Positions 11,691-22,929 of a stretch of DNA of 64,000 bases are shown piece after piece. Position 1 is the first letter of the stretch. Every line of letters starts with the position of its first letter. The notes under the pieces are model-generated. The model did not search any database, was not told where the DNA came from, and saw nothing but the letters and a program-made list of their open reading frames with translations. Source of the stretch: Diphasiastrum complanatum. Lineage: Eukaryota > Streptophyta > Lycopodiopsida > Lycopodiales > Lycopodiaceae. Where the stretch lies: NCBI GenBank assembly GCA_029204225.1, contig CM055104.1, positions 40,415,846 through 40,479,845 of the forward strand. Reading direction: 5' to 3'. The position numbers and the translations under genes were made by a program.

Positions 11691-12290
11691 GCCACGTGAC
11701 AATCTACTCCTAATGTAGGTTAGGTCGAGTCAAGAGATTTGGTCATGTCTATTTGGTGTTCATCCCTACATTATAGGACCCACACCTTGATTTGTGATGA
11801 GATTTTGACCAACTAGCTATCTACCAAGCACGACTCTAGGAAATAAAGTAGGGTTTCATTTTAGGGCAAAAAGAGTGAGTTAACTTCCTTATTACATGCT
11901 GGAAATTCAACTAACTTTACAAAGGAAGTGAGTTTCGCTATGTATTCCATCTCTCCATAGTGAGAAGATAGATTATTTTTTGGAGCTCATTGGCAATCTC
12001 GAGTTTGTCCTCTCTATGTATATTGATTTTGTCATCCAAATGAAACCAACACTTTGAGTACTTCAAACACTGTTCTAAATCCATACAATAGGCTGCCCTT
12101 CACACGTGTGGGCTCAGATTTGTGTCTATGATCTTTGTTGTTGATTATCAATGCTTGTTGTGTGTCAAATTGCCAATCTAGATCAAGATTTGTTGACTAG
12201 TTTTTTGGTGCATTGATTAAGCAAATACATAGTCACTCTTGTGGATCTTCTAAGATCCATTTATGGTCTAAAAAGTATTGTACTTTCACA
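11691..12290 (+). repeat. Copia 5' LTR (left limit uncertain)
   Basis: Its right end is fixed by the primer-binding site that follows directly (…TACTTTCACA|TGGTATCAGAGC). The sequence holds a CACACGTGTG palindrome near 12111, shared with other LTRs in this window. The start is estimated; no matching 3' LTR is present. Confidence 0.55.
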
Positions 12291-12302
12291 TGGTATCAGA
12301 GC
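12291..12302 (+). promoter_or_regulatory. Retrotransposon primer-binding site (tRNA-Met)
   Basis: TGGTATCAGAGC is complementary to the 3' end of plant initiator tRNA-Met, the standard copia minus-strand primer. Confidence 0.85.
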
Positions 12303-12890
12303 CAAGTACAAGGGCTTTGATCATTGATCTAATCAAATCCATTTTTAGTAGTTTTTGGTTTTAAAAACTAGTCTTGTGAGGGCAAGCTAGAAGCTAAGTT
12401 TTGGTGAGGGGATTTGATCTCAAATTTGGAAGGGATCAAAATCCATATTGTTCACATGTGTGGGCACCTCTAAACGTGCATTTAATGCATGGTATTCATT
12501 TGATCATTAAAAATTTAATTTGAGAGCTTTTGATGTAATATTTGGTGGAAATCCTAGGATAAGCTCAAGTGCCATTGATTATATTTGAATTTGATTCATG
12601 AGATCTAATTAATCTAGGCTGAAATCAGGTCCTCTAAACTTATTTTACAGGTTTTGAAAGTACATCAAAATGTGTGAGGGAGATGAAGTCATTCTTTTGT
12701 CCAAAAATAGCCAAAATTGGCAAGATTTGTTTGAAAGTAGATTTCACTTATTTTCATTCCAACTTTGTGAGGGAGTGATAGAACTGTGATTATAAATTAA
12801 TTTGTTGGATTAGAAATCAAATTTGAGTGAAACACTACAAGTGCGAAACCTTTGTGAGTTTCAAAGTCAGTCAAATCCATAATTTCTTGT
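12303..12890 (+). other. Copia untranslated leader
   Basis: Noncoding leader between the primer-binding site and gag. Its first bases (CCAAGTACAAG after the PBS) match the leader at 50586, so the two elements are related. Confidence 0.5.
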
Positions 12891-14145
12891 GTGTAGAATT
12901 CACTAGTAAGATGGGATCTATTGGTGCATACCTTCTAGAAGCTAGTGAGAGATTGGATTCTATATGCTATTTGGAAGGTTAGGATGGAGTCACTCATGGT
13001 GCTCCAAGACCTTTATGAGTTCTTGATTGAGGATGAAGATGAACTCTAGGTGCATAGGAGTTAGCTAGATACAAGAAGAAATCTCGGCTTGCACTTCACT
13101 GTGTGAAGATGAATGTAAGCAATGATTTGTTGAGAAAAGTATCAGCATGTACTAGTGCTAAAGAGGCTTGAGAGTCTTTAAAATCAATCTACAAATCTAG
13201 CAACATTTCGGAGTTGGCTTCCATTGGAGAGAAGATTCATGATGGAGAGCTTGTACAAATTGTTCTTAATGGTCTAGGAGATGACTTTACAAATTTGGTC
13301 CAAAGTTTTGCCATCCAAGACACTTTGCCAACCATAGAAAAACTTCACAGTGTATTAGTGGCTGAAGAGTGTCCAAGAAACATCCAAAGGAGGCCAAAGA
13401 AGAGGGTGATGCATCAAGCTCAAAGGACAAGTCAAAGCAAAAATACTTCTTTTGTGGAAAGAACGGGCATTATGCATATGAATGCTACAAGAGGCTAAGA
13501 GCACAAGAGGAGGAGGACAAACAAGGAAACCTTGCACATGAGGAGGAGGAGGATGAAGTAGATGTATTCTTGATGACATCTACATCCTCACCAACAAACA
13601 ATAGCAATTCAAGAGACACTTGGTGGATTGAATAGTGGGGCTTGCTCCCACATGTCTTGTGAAAAAGACTTTTTCTCAGCCTTACACTCATGAATTCAAT
13701 GATGCTAAAAATTTTGTCTTTACTGCAAGTGATGAAGAGTGTAGGATAGATGGTGTTAGTACCATCTCTTTGTATCTAGAATCCTCAATAAGTATGGATC
13801 TAGAAAATGTCCTTTATGTACCATCAATCACCAAAGATATGCTAAGTGTTGGTCAACTCCTGGAAAGTAGTTTGGATGTTCACTTTGAGCATGGTGTTTG
13901 TTCCATTTTTAAGAATGATGTTTGCATTGCAAAGGGATTTAAACTTGGAAGATTGTTTAAGTTGGAAGCTATTGTTGCTTTTGAGAGTATGAGCTTGGCA
14001 AATGATTGGCAAAGTGTGATCTTGCTTGCATTGAGGAGGAGCATCAAAAGGAGGAAGATCTTGAGGATCAGCCTCAAAGCATGAGAGCTCCAAGGAGGTC
14101 CTCAATGACAAAGGCCGAGTCATCAAATTGCATGCAAATCTTCCA
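12891..14145 (+). pseudogene. Copia gag, zinc knuckle, protease; joined to an IN-RT linker
   Basis: The gag body is readable from about 12910 (GAYLLEASERLDSICYLEG) and from 13109 (MNVSNDLLRKVSACTSAKEA), with ELVQIVLNGLGDDFTNLVQS at about 13240-13300. A zinc knuckle of CX2CX4HX4C form (CGKNGHYAYEC) lies near 13455-13490, followed by a Glu-rich acidic stretch. The protease begins at TWWI near 13620 with one extra base pair group breaking the DSGA motif (frameshift). It resumes as FTASDEECRIDGVSTISLYL through VPSITKDMLSVGQLL. At about 14020 it jumps to the EEEHQKEEDLEDQPQ / APRRS linker normally found between integrase and RT, so integrase is deleted. Confidence 0.8.
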
Positions 14146-14471
14146 TTCAAGTGTGCACCTTACAAGGATTGTGAGCATTGGAGAGTCTACTATCTTTGAA
14201 TACTTGTTGGATAGTATTAGTAGACATGGAGTGACTTGTTGCTTATCTTTCAAATCTATGATATTTAGTACTCTTTATGACAAGACAATGAAATTAGATG
14301 CTTTCAAATCTCCATTTGTTGTTAATAAAGCAATTTCATTGGATAACTATTTTTGTAATAGTTTGAATAGTGTCATAAAAGATGAAATATCATTTGTTTT
14401 GGAAATATTTGGTCCACATGCTTTGAGCATGATCATTCCAATGTAAAGGCCAAAGATTATCCTATTTCAAT
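14146..14471 (+). other. Unassigned tail with a short open frame
   Basis: The open frame continues to 14446 without copia motifs (RIVSIGESTIFEYLLDSIS and onward). No RT or RNase H is visible before the next LTR at 14472. It could be captured or rearranged DNA. Confidence 0.3.
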
Positions 14472-14866
14472 TGTTAGGGCATCAGTAGTACCGTTAGCCT
14501 GCCATGCTAAGTGGGACCCGAGTAGTTGTCATCACTGGTTAAGAGGGTTCCAGGGGACGCAGCTAGTGGACCCGCAGTGCTACTAGTTATACTGGTAGCC
14601 GAGTACACAATTAAGGCCATGTAGTACCCCGAGTCTATTAATGGACCACACTGGGTCTGAGGGGTCAGTGGGTACAGGTGACTACCCAGCCACGTGGGCG
14701 AGCCCAAGATAGCAAGTGCTAAGTGGCAGGCCAACAAGGTAGGTACCCAACCCTTTGGGACTAAGAGTGTGTAGGAGGAGGGTCGAGCCAATCAGTTCCA
14801 GGTTTTCCCTTTGCTTCCTAACTTTCTCTCTCTAGCGTGTTCTTGGAGAAGGCTGTTGGCCTTACA
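14472..14866 (+). repeat. Separate LTR, GC-richer than its surroundings
   Basis: A 395-bp block starting TGTTAGGG and ending CCTTACA. It is followed after two bases by a primer-binding site, so both LTR ends fit the TG…CA rule. Base composition is clearly GC-richer than its neighbours, which suggests a different and probably younger family. No 3' partner is present. Confidence 0.7.
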
Positions 14867-14868
14867 CT

Positions 14869-14880
14869 TGGTATCAGAGC
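14869..14880 (+). promoter_or_regulatory. Primer-binding site (tRNA-Met)
   Basis: TGGTATCAGAGC two bases after the LTR end at 14866. Confidence 0.85.
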
Positions 14881-15604
14881 AGGCTTTCCAGCCATCATGG
14901 GAGTGGATTTGCCACTGTTTCTTGCTTGTTAGGGGATCGCTAGGCATTAGTTGCATCTCCAGACAAAATCTGAAGATTTTGCAAAAAACATTTGCCTCAT
15001 TTTAGAGAGAGAAAATGAAGTTTTCTGCTCATAACTTGCTACAGACTGGTTAGAACTTGATGGGACTTGTCCTAATGGTTTTCTAGTCCAAAAATGATGT
15101 AGATACATGCCTCATAATATGGCAAGGGGCTGCAGGTCATAAATTTCACAAAACAATGGTTTTTTAGGGAGGACGTTAGCCTATTTGAAGTTTTTTGGTT
15201 CCTGCTATCTCTGTAGGCCTCAGAATCCTCCAAAAACTTGGGAATAGGGGTCTCTATTCCTAAAGAAAGCGTTCAAGACATTCGCAGCCAAGTATTATGG
15301 CTGTTTGAATTGATTTTGCACCTGCTCCCCTTGGAAAATAGGTCCTGGACCAGTTTTAGTTAGACTGCGAGTTGATAGTCCGGATCAGACCCAAATCTCC
15401 GGCCCAATAGCTTGATCGATAGCCAAGACAGACCCGCCAAGTGATTCTATACCAGAATTTGCAACGGTTTGGGAGATATAAAGGCTCAAATTTGGCCGTT
15501 TTTGGACCTGTTTTATCAAAATCAGTTGAAGGCTGAGCAAAGTTGGCTGTTGGAAGGCGGTACTGTACCTATAAGACATGGAAACAATGCCAGTACATGC
15601 TCGA
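14881..15604 (+). other. Retrotransposon leader, then truncation
   Basis: Leader of the element whose LTR is at 14472-14866. No gag motif could be read, and the higher GC content stops near 15600, where the element appears truncated. Confidence 0.4.
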
Positions 15605-17369
<1,765 letters not shown>

Positions 17370-17634
17370 ATAACAGGTCCAAACCCTATTTGGCCACTTG
17401 GCTTTCCCACCCTACTAATTTTGGGTCTAGATTCAATGTACCCAACTATTCAAATTTGAATCTACTTAAACACGCATTCTAACTTTCCCACACTTTCAAA
17501 AAGTGTTTATTCAAATGAAATTTAGACTAATGAACTTTGAAAAGTCAACCTCTAAGTCTAAAACAAGTTTTGGCCTCAATATGCCAAATATGAAAATATA
17601 GCAAAATGTGATGAAACTAGTTGAATCTTTCACA
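17370..17634 (-). repeat. Partial 3' LTR of a minus-strand copia
   Basis: Read on the minus strand it starts TGTGAAAGATTCAACTAG, directly after a purine-rich tract (GAAGAGGGAG). It matches the start of the 5' LTR at 42941-43587, including a CCAAATAGGGTTTGGACCTG block. The match ends at about 17370, so about 265 of about 650 bp remain. Confidence 0.75.
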
Positions 17635-17639
17635 CTCCC

Positions 17640-18012
17640 TCTTCAGCTAGTTTAAGCATAGACTTTGATAATACTCCAAGTGAAGTCCTATGCTTCATGA
17701 ACAAGTCTTTTCCCAATGCTTTGGTGAAGATATCCGCTACACATTCCCTTATAAGGCACATGTTGAAGCTCCACCTCCTTTGCAATGACTTGCTCCCTCA
17801 CAAAGTGATATTGTATCTCAATATGCTTGCTCCTAGGATAGTTTTTGACCATAGAACTTTGATCCATCATAAGAATGATCTTCTTCCTAAGAATAGATCT
17901 CCTTTCAATGATCATGTAATGCTCAAAATAGAAACAACCATAATTGATATAGAGAATAGTGTCCACTTGGGATGCTTCATTATTTCTTACATCAATTTTA
18001 CATATCAAGATG
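17640..18012 (-). pseudogene. Copia RNase H C-terminal fragment
   Basis: Minus strand. It shows DQSSMVKNYPRSKHIEIQYH and FVREQVIAKEVELQHVP (about 17760-17870), the conserved copia RNase H end, closing with a KRLVHEA tail. It sits just upstream of the polypurine tract and 3' LTR, as expected. The N-terminal half of RNase H and most of RT are missing, replaced by the insert at 18030-18680. Confidence 0.8.
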
Positions 18013-18029
18013 TAACTAGAACATGAATA

Positions 18030-18680
18030 ATCAAATAGAATGTAAATGAAATGATTTTACCATGTTTCCAACTCTGAAATATCTGAAAAAATACAGCAAA
18101 CAAACGATAAATGTGAGTGATCAACATTTGCTTGCATGTCTCCTCCTTCTTTGTCCTTTGTTGTCATGTATTCACCATGATATTCCATGAATGAGCCTCC
18201 ATCTCCATCTTGTCTCAAGATACCATCATACCTTGATGACTTGAACATGAATGAGTGAAATAATGAACCTCCAATAGCTTCATTTCCATCAGCAAAATCA
18301 GCCAAGAATGCTAGTACAAATCCAACATCAAAACAATGCTCACCAATGTAGCTAGTTTTACCATATCTTGACAATTTGCACACATCCATATAAAAATGCT
18401 CAAATATGATATAGAAAAGTAAAGTAGACTTGAATAACACTTCCTTGATGCTCCTTTGACCTTACTTGACTCTTCAATAAGCTGCAAAAATAGATCCATA
18501 ACATCTTTGCCAATTACCTGTCCTTTGATGCTCTTGACTAGCTCCAAATTGCCAACTTCCCTTTTGACTAGTTGAAACGCTTTGAGATCAACTTCTTGAT
18601 CTTCAACTTGACCATCAAAGTCATTGAAAAAACTTTGTTTTCCAGATCCATTACTTGATTTTACACAAGATAACATTCAT
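18030..18680 (-). other. Gene-like insert inside the minus-strand copia
   Basis: This does not look like copia. Two overlapping open frames on the minus strand (18676-18311 and 18440-18057) read VEDQEVDLKAFQLVKREVGN, VIGKDVMDLFLQLIEES, then DVGFVLAFLADFADGNEAIG and SFMFKSSRYDGILRQDGDGG. The composition is that of a soluble, charged protein with exon-like blocks. It sits where RT and the start of RNase H should be, so it may be captured host coding sequence. I do not recognise the protein. Confidence 0.35.
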
Positions 18681-18689
18681 CTACTTGCT

Positions 18690-19290
18690 TAGCTCCATGT
18701 ACACAAGAAGATCCGCCAAAAGATGTTCCACTCTTCATAAGAGCTTGATACTCAAGATCCATTGCTTGGATCCACTCTTCTTCTTTCCTTGCTTGATCTA
18801 CACTTGTAGGCTCACCAAAGGGGTTAGGAAAGCAACATAATTTTCAGAAACTACTTGCTTACCCTTTTGATCATATGTGAGCCTTGAAGGTACTTGTCTT
18901 TCTCTTGATGTTTTCCTTGGCTTTTGACTTGATGAAGGTCCATCATCACCACCATCCAAAGTAGGATCCTTCTCATCAACATCAAGAATGTTAGATCCAT
19001 CCACTCTACCATCAATCCTCATCAAAAATGACATTTCTACCAACAATCACTTTGTTAGTAGAAGGAATGTAAACTTTGTAGGCTTTACTCATCTCACTAT
19101 ATCCAACAAAAATACCTCTTCTTGAAGATGGATCCTCCTTGGTCTTATCATCAAGAGTAATGTTGACATAGCATGTGCATCCAAAGGTTCTTAGAAAGTT
19201 GACACTCGGCCTCCTCTTGAATAGCATCTCAAAAGGTGTCCTTCCATCCAAATAGCTCTCGGCCACCTATTGCACAAGAAATTGGCACAC
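18690..19290 (-). pseudogene. Copia integrase-RT linker and RT N-terminus
   Basis: Minus strand. Reading from high to low coordinates: the integrase C-terminal part (GRTPFEMLFKRRPSVNFLRT, GIFVGYSEMSKAYKVY); the Asp/Ser-rich linker (DGPSSSQKPRKTSRERQVPS, then LTYDQKGKQVV); and the RT entry with EEEWIQAMDLEYQALM-like sequence near 18700-18800. The linker is nearly the same as those at 30909-31130 and 44865-44945, so all three elements belong to one family. A frameshift separates the integrase part from the linker near 19030. Confidence 0.8.
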
Positions 19291-19765
19291 AAAAAAGCTT
19301 GATCCCAAAATGGTTTGTCAAGATTAGCACTTAGCCTCATAGCTTTAAAACTTTCACATAAAGTCCTATTCTTCCTTTTAGCCACTCCATTTTGTTGTGG
19401 GGTCCTTGATGTTGTATACTCCCTCTTGATCCCATGCTCATCACAAAAGGCCTTGAACTTGTTAGATATGTACTCACCACCATTGTCACCTCTCAAGCAC
19501 TTGATCTTTGTGGAAAATTGGTTCTCCCTTGCATTCTTGAACTTGACAAAGACATCATACACTTCATCCTTGATCTTTAGTAGATAGATCCAACAAAATC
19601 TACTAAAATCATCAATGAATGCTACATACATCTTAGCTCCACTATTGCTAATTGTAGTAAATCCATGAATATCCGAATGTACAAGTTGGAAAGGCTTTGT
19701 AGATCTAGAAATAGATCTAGTATAAGGTAGTCTATGTGACTTAGACAAAGAGACTCACAAACATG
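19191..19765 (-). pseudogene. Copia integrase with a substituted catalytic Glu
   Basis: Integrase would join element DNA to the chromosome. Read on the minus strand: LVHSDIHGF (first Asp), AFIDDFSRFCWIYLL, LRGDNGGEYISNKF (second Asp), then PQQNGVAKRKNRTL. In copia integrases the last motif carries the catalytic Glu at the position that is Lys here (codon AAA), so the triad is broken even though the frame is open for 185 codons. A one-base frameshift near 19745 separates it from the GAG-pre-integrase domain. Confidence 0.8.
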
Positions 19766-20317
19766 CTTGACATCACTTGAAGAACTTGGAAGACCAATCA
19801 CAACCTTCTTTCTTGCCATTACCTCCAATGACTTGAAGTTGAGGTGTCCCATCCTTTTGGGCCAAATCTCTTGAATAGAAATTTGCTCCCTTGCAACACA
19901 TCCAACTTGGTTAGCAATAACACAAGCATCTAGTTTGAGTAACTTTTCTTGCCTTTTACCTTTTTCAATCAAGACATCCTTCCTTTTGATCAAACAAGCA
20001 TCTCCATCAAACTCCACCTTGAGGCCTTTACTTAGCATTTGGCTCACACTAAGTAAATTCTTGGTAATAGAAAGAATAAACAAGGCATCCTCCAAATGAA
20101 CATTCCTATTTGTAGAGAGAGAAATAGGAATTGTGTTAATCCCTTTGATTGCACAATCACCATCATTGGCCGTGTAGATCACCCTCTTGTCATCTCCATA
20201 TGCCAACAAAGAAGTGAAGTACTCTTTGTGAAAGGTCATGTGTGAACTTGCTCCACTATCAATCCACCAAGGATCTAGATCTCCATCATTAGCAAGCATA
20301 CATGAAGACTTCTTCAA
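19750..20317 (-). pseudogene. Copia protease and GAG-pre-integrase
   Basis: Minus strand. The protease active site DPWWIDSGASSHMTFH lies at about 20220-20275, followed by YTANDGDCAIKGINTIPISL and ILSITKNLLSVSQMLSKG. The GAG-pre-integrase domain follows (RMGHLNFKSLEVM … KHVCESLCLS). It is open for about 190 codons, so this is one of the better preserved pieces. The frame is lost at the junction with integrase. Confidence 0.8.
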
Positions 20318-20319
20318 TG

Positions 20320-20435
20320 AATTCTAAGCTTCCAAAGATGATGTACACTTACCAACTTCCTTGAGAAGTTCATTGGTAACATTCATCTTTATCATACTTT
20401 CTAGGGCTTCAAATACTTGGAAGTGTAATTTGCTT
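20320..20435 (-). pseudogene. Short copia gag piece fused to foreign sequence
   Basis: Only ALESMIKMNVTNELLKEVGK and a few more residues of gag remain, matching the gag at 44270-44330. Upstream on the minus strand the frame runs on into non-copia sequence, so a rearrangement joint lies near 20410. Confidence 0.7.
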
Positions 20436-21300
20436 CCAAAGGGTAATGGTCCCAGGTAGTCTCGCACTTTTTTGATGAATCCAAAATTCCTGCCAGGCTT
20501 CCACCATTGTGACATAACGAGAGGACATGAAAGCTGCTCTATGATAGATCCGGGCCCTTATCTGGTGGTCATCTTCTGATTGGAGGGCTACGTTGTGGTT
20601 TTGATCCTTATTGGGTCTAAGCCTCGATCCTAGAAACATTCTTGATTTATGAGAATGGCAATCGATCTGCAATACTCGGCACTCTCTCGCATGCATAAGT
20701 CAGCATTGGATTTATATTTGTGGCCAAAATCTAGTAGTTGCAGCCTCCGATCATCGATCGTTAAGCTTTTTGAAACCCCTAGAATCACCAGCCAATTGAC
20801 AACTTCAGTGTGTGGCTGCTCCGTTGGCCATGGATTTCTTCTTTTGATTGGCATATAGAAGGGATCAATCCTCTTCCAAGATGGCACCCTTAGATATTCG
20901 TGCAGCCTCCTGCTATCCTTTAGAATTTTATTCCTCCATTTAGGTTGTGGCTGCAATGCGGCAATGATCTCGGCCCTCATAAAAAAATTGGCTTTAATCA
21001 ATGTCGTCCTTTCCGCCCCACATACTTCGGGGATATTTTCTTTCGAACCATTTTAATTCCCGTGTATCAGCCATTTGGGGTCTTGGCTCAGTTGGTGGGA
21101 TTGCCTTGCACTGTTGTTGCGGCTTTGTCAGGTACTCGTCCAACACCTTGGCACATGTACCACCCTTTCTGGCCCTTTTACTTGATGAGGGCTCAACTTC
21201 ATCCACATTAAAGTCAGCAGGTCGTGGCGAGAATCTGTATGTTTCCAGCAGATCAGCCTAGGAGTCATCATATCCTCCAGCATCAGTGTCTCAACAAGGT
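20436..21300 (-). pseudogene. Unknown coding region on the same strand as the gypsy integrase
   Basis: Not recognised. Open blocks on the minus strand are 21290-20994 and 21001-20630; they overlap by 8 bases with a frame change, then decay continues to about 20436. Readable pieces: RFSPRPADFNVDEVEPSSSK, KVLDEYLTKPQQQCKAIPP, LKWFERKYPRSMWGGKDD, WRNKILKDSRRLHEYLRVPS, FYMPIKRRNPWPTEQP, LLDFGHKYKSNADLCM. Basic and Trp-rich; GC content is higher than its neighbours. It lies 3' of a gypsy integrase in the same orientation and may be an extra ORF of that element or an unrelated insertion. Confidence 0.4.
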
Positions 21301-21559
21301 TGTACGCAACATCAGTTTAACTAAGTTGTTTTAGGAACTCGTCCCGTCGGGCCTTGTACGTCTCAAGAGGCCCTTGGTGTGGTCTCAGAAGTCGACTTAG
21401 AGGGGGTTGAGAGGATGAGGGTGAAGGAACGAGGTAAGTAGGAATGAAGGTTGGGAGAAATCGAAGGCAAAATAATAAGAAGATTTATAGTTAGGTGGGG
21501 GATTAGAGAAACTCCCAGAAGTAGCTTCGGTCCTCTTGTCATCCGATCTCGAGCTTCCA
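21301..21559 (-). other. Spacer between unknown ORF and gypsy integrase end
   Basis: No coding match. It contains a purine-rich tract near 21400-21480. Confidence 0.35.
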
Positions 21560-22470
21560 TCTAACTGATGGGTGGATCCGTCATGACCAGCTGCTTTGTC
21601 ATTTCCATCAAATTTTCCAGGGTGCTTCTTAGATGTGTAGAGAAGTACCTGGTCACCTAAGTGTAAGTCTTTATTGCATAGGTGGTGATTATGCCAGACT
21701 TTTTGTCAATGTTTGTTAACTAATTGTGCATGATACAAGATGAGTCGAGTCTCACACAATTGGGCTAACGTAAATAGCCTATTCTGGATGATTTTAACTT
21801 TCTCACATAGATCAGCAGAGAAAGCTTGCATGACTCACAAGGAAGGAGCTAAAAATTCAACAAGCATTACTGCCTCTTGATCGTAGACGAGATGGAAGGG
21901 AGTAACCCATCTAGTGGCCTTCTTGGGAGTGGTGTGATACATCCAGATAGCGGAGAACAGCTTGGTTTCCCAATTTGATCGACTAGTTTCAACTATCTTG
22001 GTTAGGATCTTACAGATTGTCTTGTTGGTGGATTCTGCCTGGCCATTACATCGGGGATAGTATGGAGTACTTTTGCGATGGACAACAAGGTAATCGCGTA
22101 GGAGATTATCAATCACTTTGTTTAAGAAGTGTGAACCTCTGTCACTAACAAGCTCTATTGGACAGCCAAAGCGCGTAATAATGTTTTCATAAAGAAAACG
22201 TGTGCCGGTCTTCACATTGGCATCTTTTGTTGCATGTGATTCTATCCATTTGGTGGCATAATCGGTTGTGATAAAGATATAGCATGCTTGAGTATGTTTG
22301 GCTGATGGGCCCAACAAAGTCTATACCCCACTTATGGAAAGCTTCATCTTCTATAATGGGGGTACGTAGTGTGAAGTCTGCTTTTGCAGTCTTTTTAGCT
22401 CGCTGGCAAACATCACATGTTTTGATGATAACAAATGTATCTTTAATAGTGATGGCCACCATAAGCTCGT
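21560..22470 (-). pseudogene. Ty3/gypsy integrase, core and C-terminal region
   Basis: Minus strand. The core shows FHKWGIDFVGPI (first Asp), PIELVSDRGSHFLNKVI (second Asp) and YYPRCNGQAESTNKTICKIL (catalytic Glu), so the DDE triad is intact. WVTPFHLVYDQEAV follows. After a stop near 21835 comes the C-terminal part, with HHLCNKDLHLGDQVLLYTSK and HPGKFDG, the usual gypsy post-integrase module. Frameshifts near 22260 and 22450 break it. No RT, RNase H or gag of the same element is present. Confidence 0.85.
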
Positions 22471-22605
22471 TCTGAGTATGATCTTAGCAGTTGCTTCGAC
22501 AGAGAAGTGTGTGCCACCAATGCTCTCATGTGCTTGAGATATGATAGGTCGTATCTCAGATTCATAAGTGCATCTATGTATAATACCATCAATATCTCTT
22601 TTAAA
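22351..22605 (-). pseudogene. Gypsy integrase H2C2 zinc-binding domain
   Basis: Minus strand, directly N-terminal to the core. It reads RDIDGIIHRCTYESEIRPII, then AHESIGGTHFSVEATA and TSLWWPSLL, with CDVCQRAK after a frameshift near 22450. This is the His-His-Cys-Cys domain found before gypsy integrase cores. Confidence 0.75.
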
Positions 22606-22923
22606 GTCTTCTTTCTCATGAGAGATGTTGGCTTGCTTGAGTTGGTTCTTCTTCTTGAAGAAATTGGTGGCATAGTGGCCTTTTTTGCCACAAAAGAAGC
22701 ACTTAACATCTTTTTTCCTCTTCTTTGAAGTAGAATCTTGAGAGGAATCATTCTCCTCTTGATCTTGATCTTTTGCTTTGTCCTTAGAGAAGCGTTGGTG
22801 TTGCTTTTTGCTCCTCTGTTTGTGCTTTGGCAAATAGAACTTTCCATCACCATTATGATTGAGTGACAATTTCTCCATCCTTAATAGCTTGTTCTCATGC
22901 CTTGATTCTTTAGTTATTAGCAC
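22606..22923 (-). pseudogene. Copia gag zinc-knuckle piece fused to gypsy integrase
   Basis: Minus strand, in the same open frame as the H2C2 domain. It has a Lys/Gln/Asp-rich stretch (SKDKAKDQDQEENDSSQDS) and a knuckle CFFCGKKGHYATNF whose last Cys is replaced by Phe. This is copia gag, so a copia-gypsy joint lies near 22600 inside one 190-codon reading frame. It is head-to-head with the plus-strand copia pol that starts at about 22930. Confidence 0.75.
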
Positions 22924-22929
22924 TCCTTG

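Noticed and set aside
21085-21100. TGGCTCAGTTGG as a second tRNA A box
   Set aside because: No B box follows at tRNA spacing and there is no flanking duplication; it lies in the unknown ORF.
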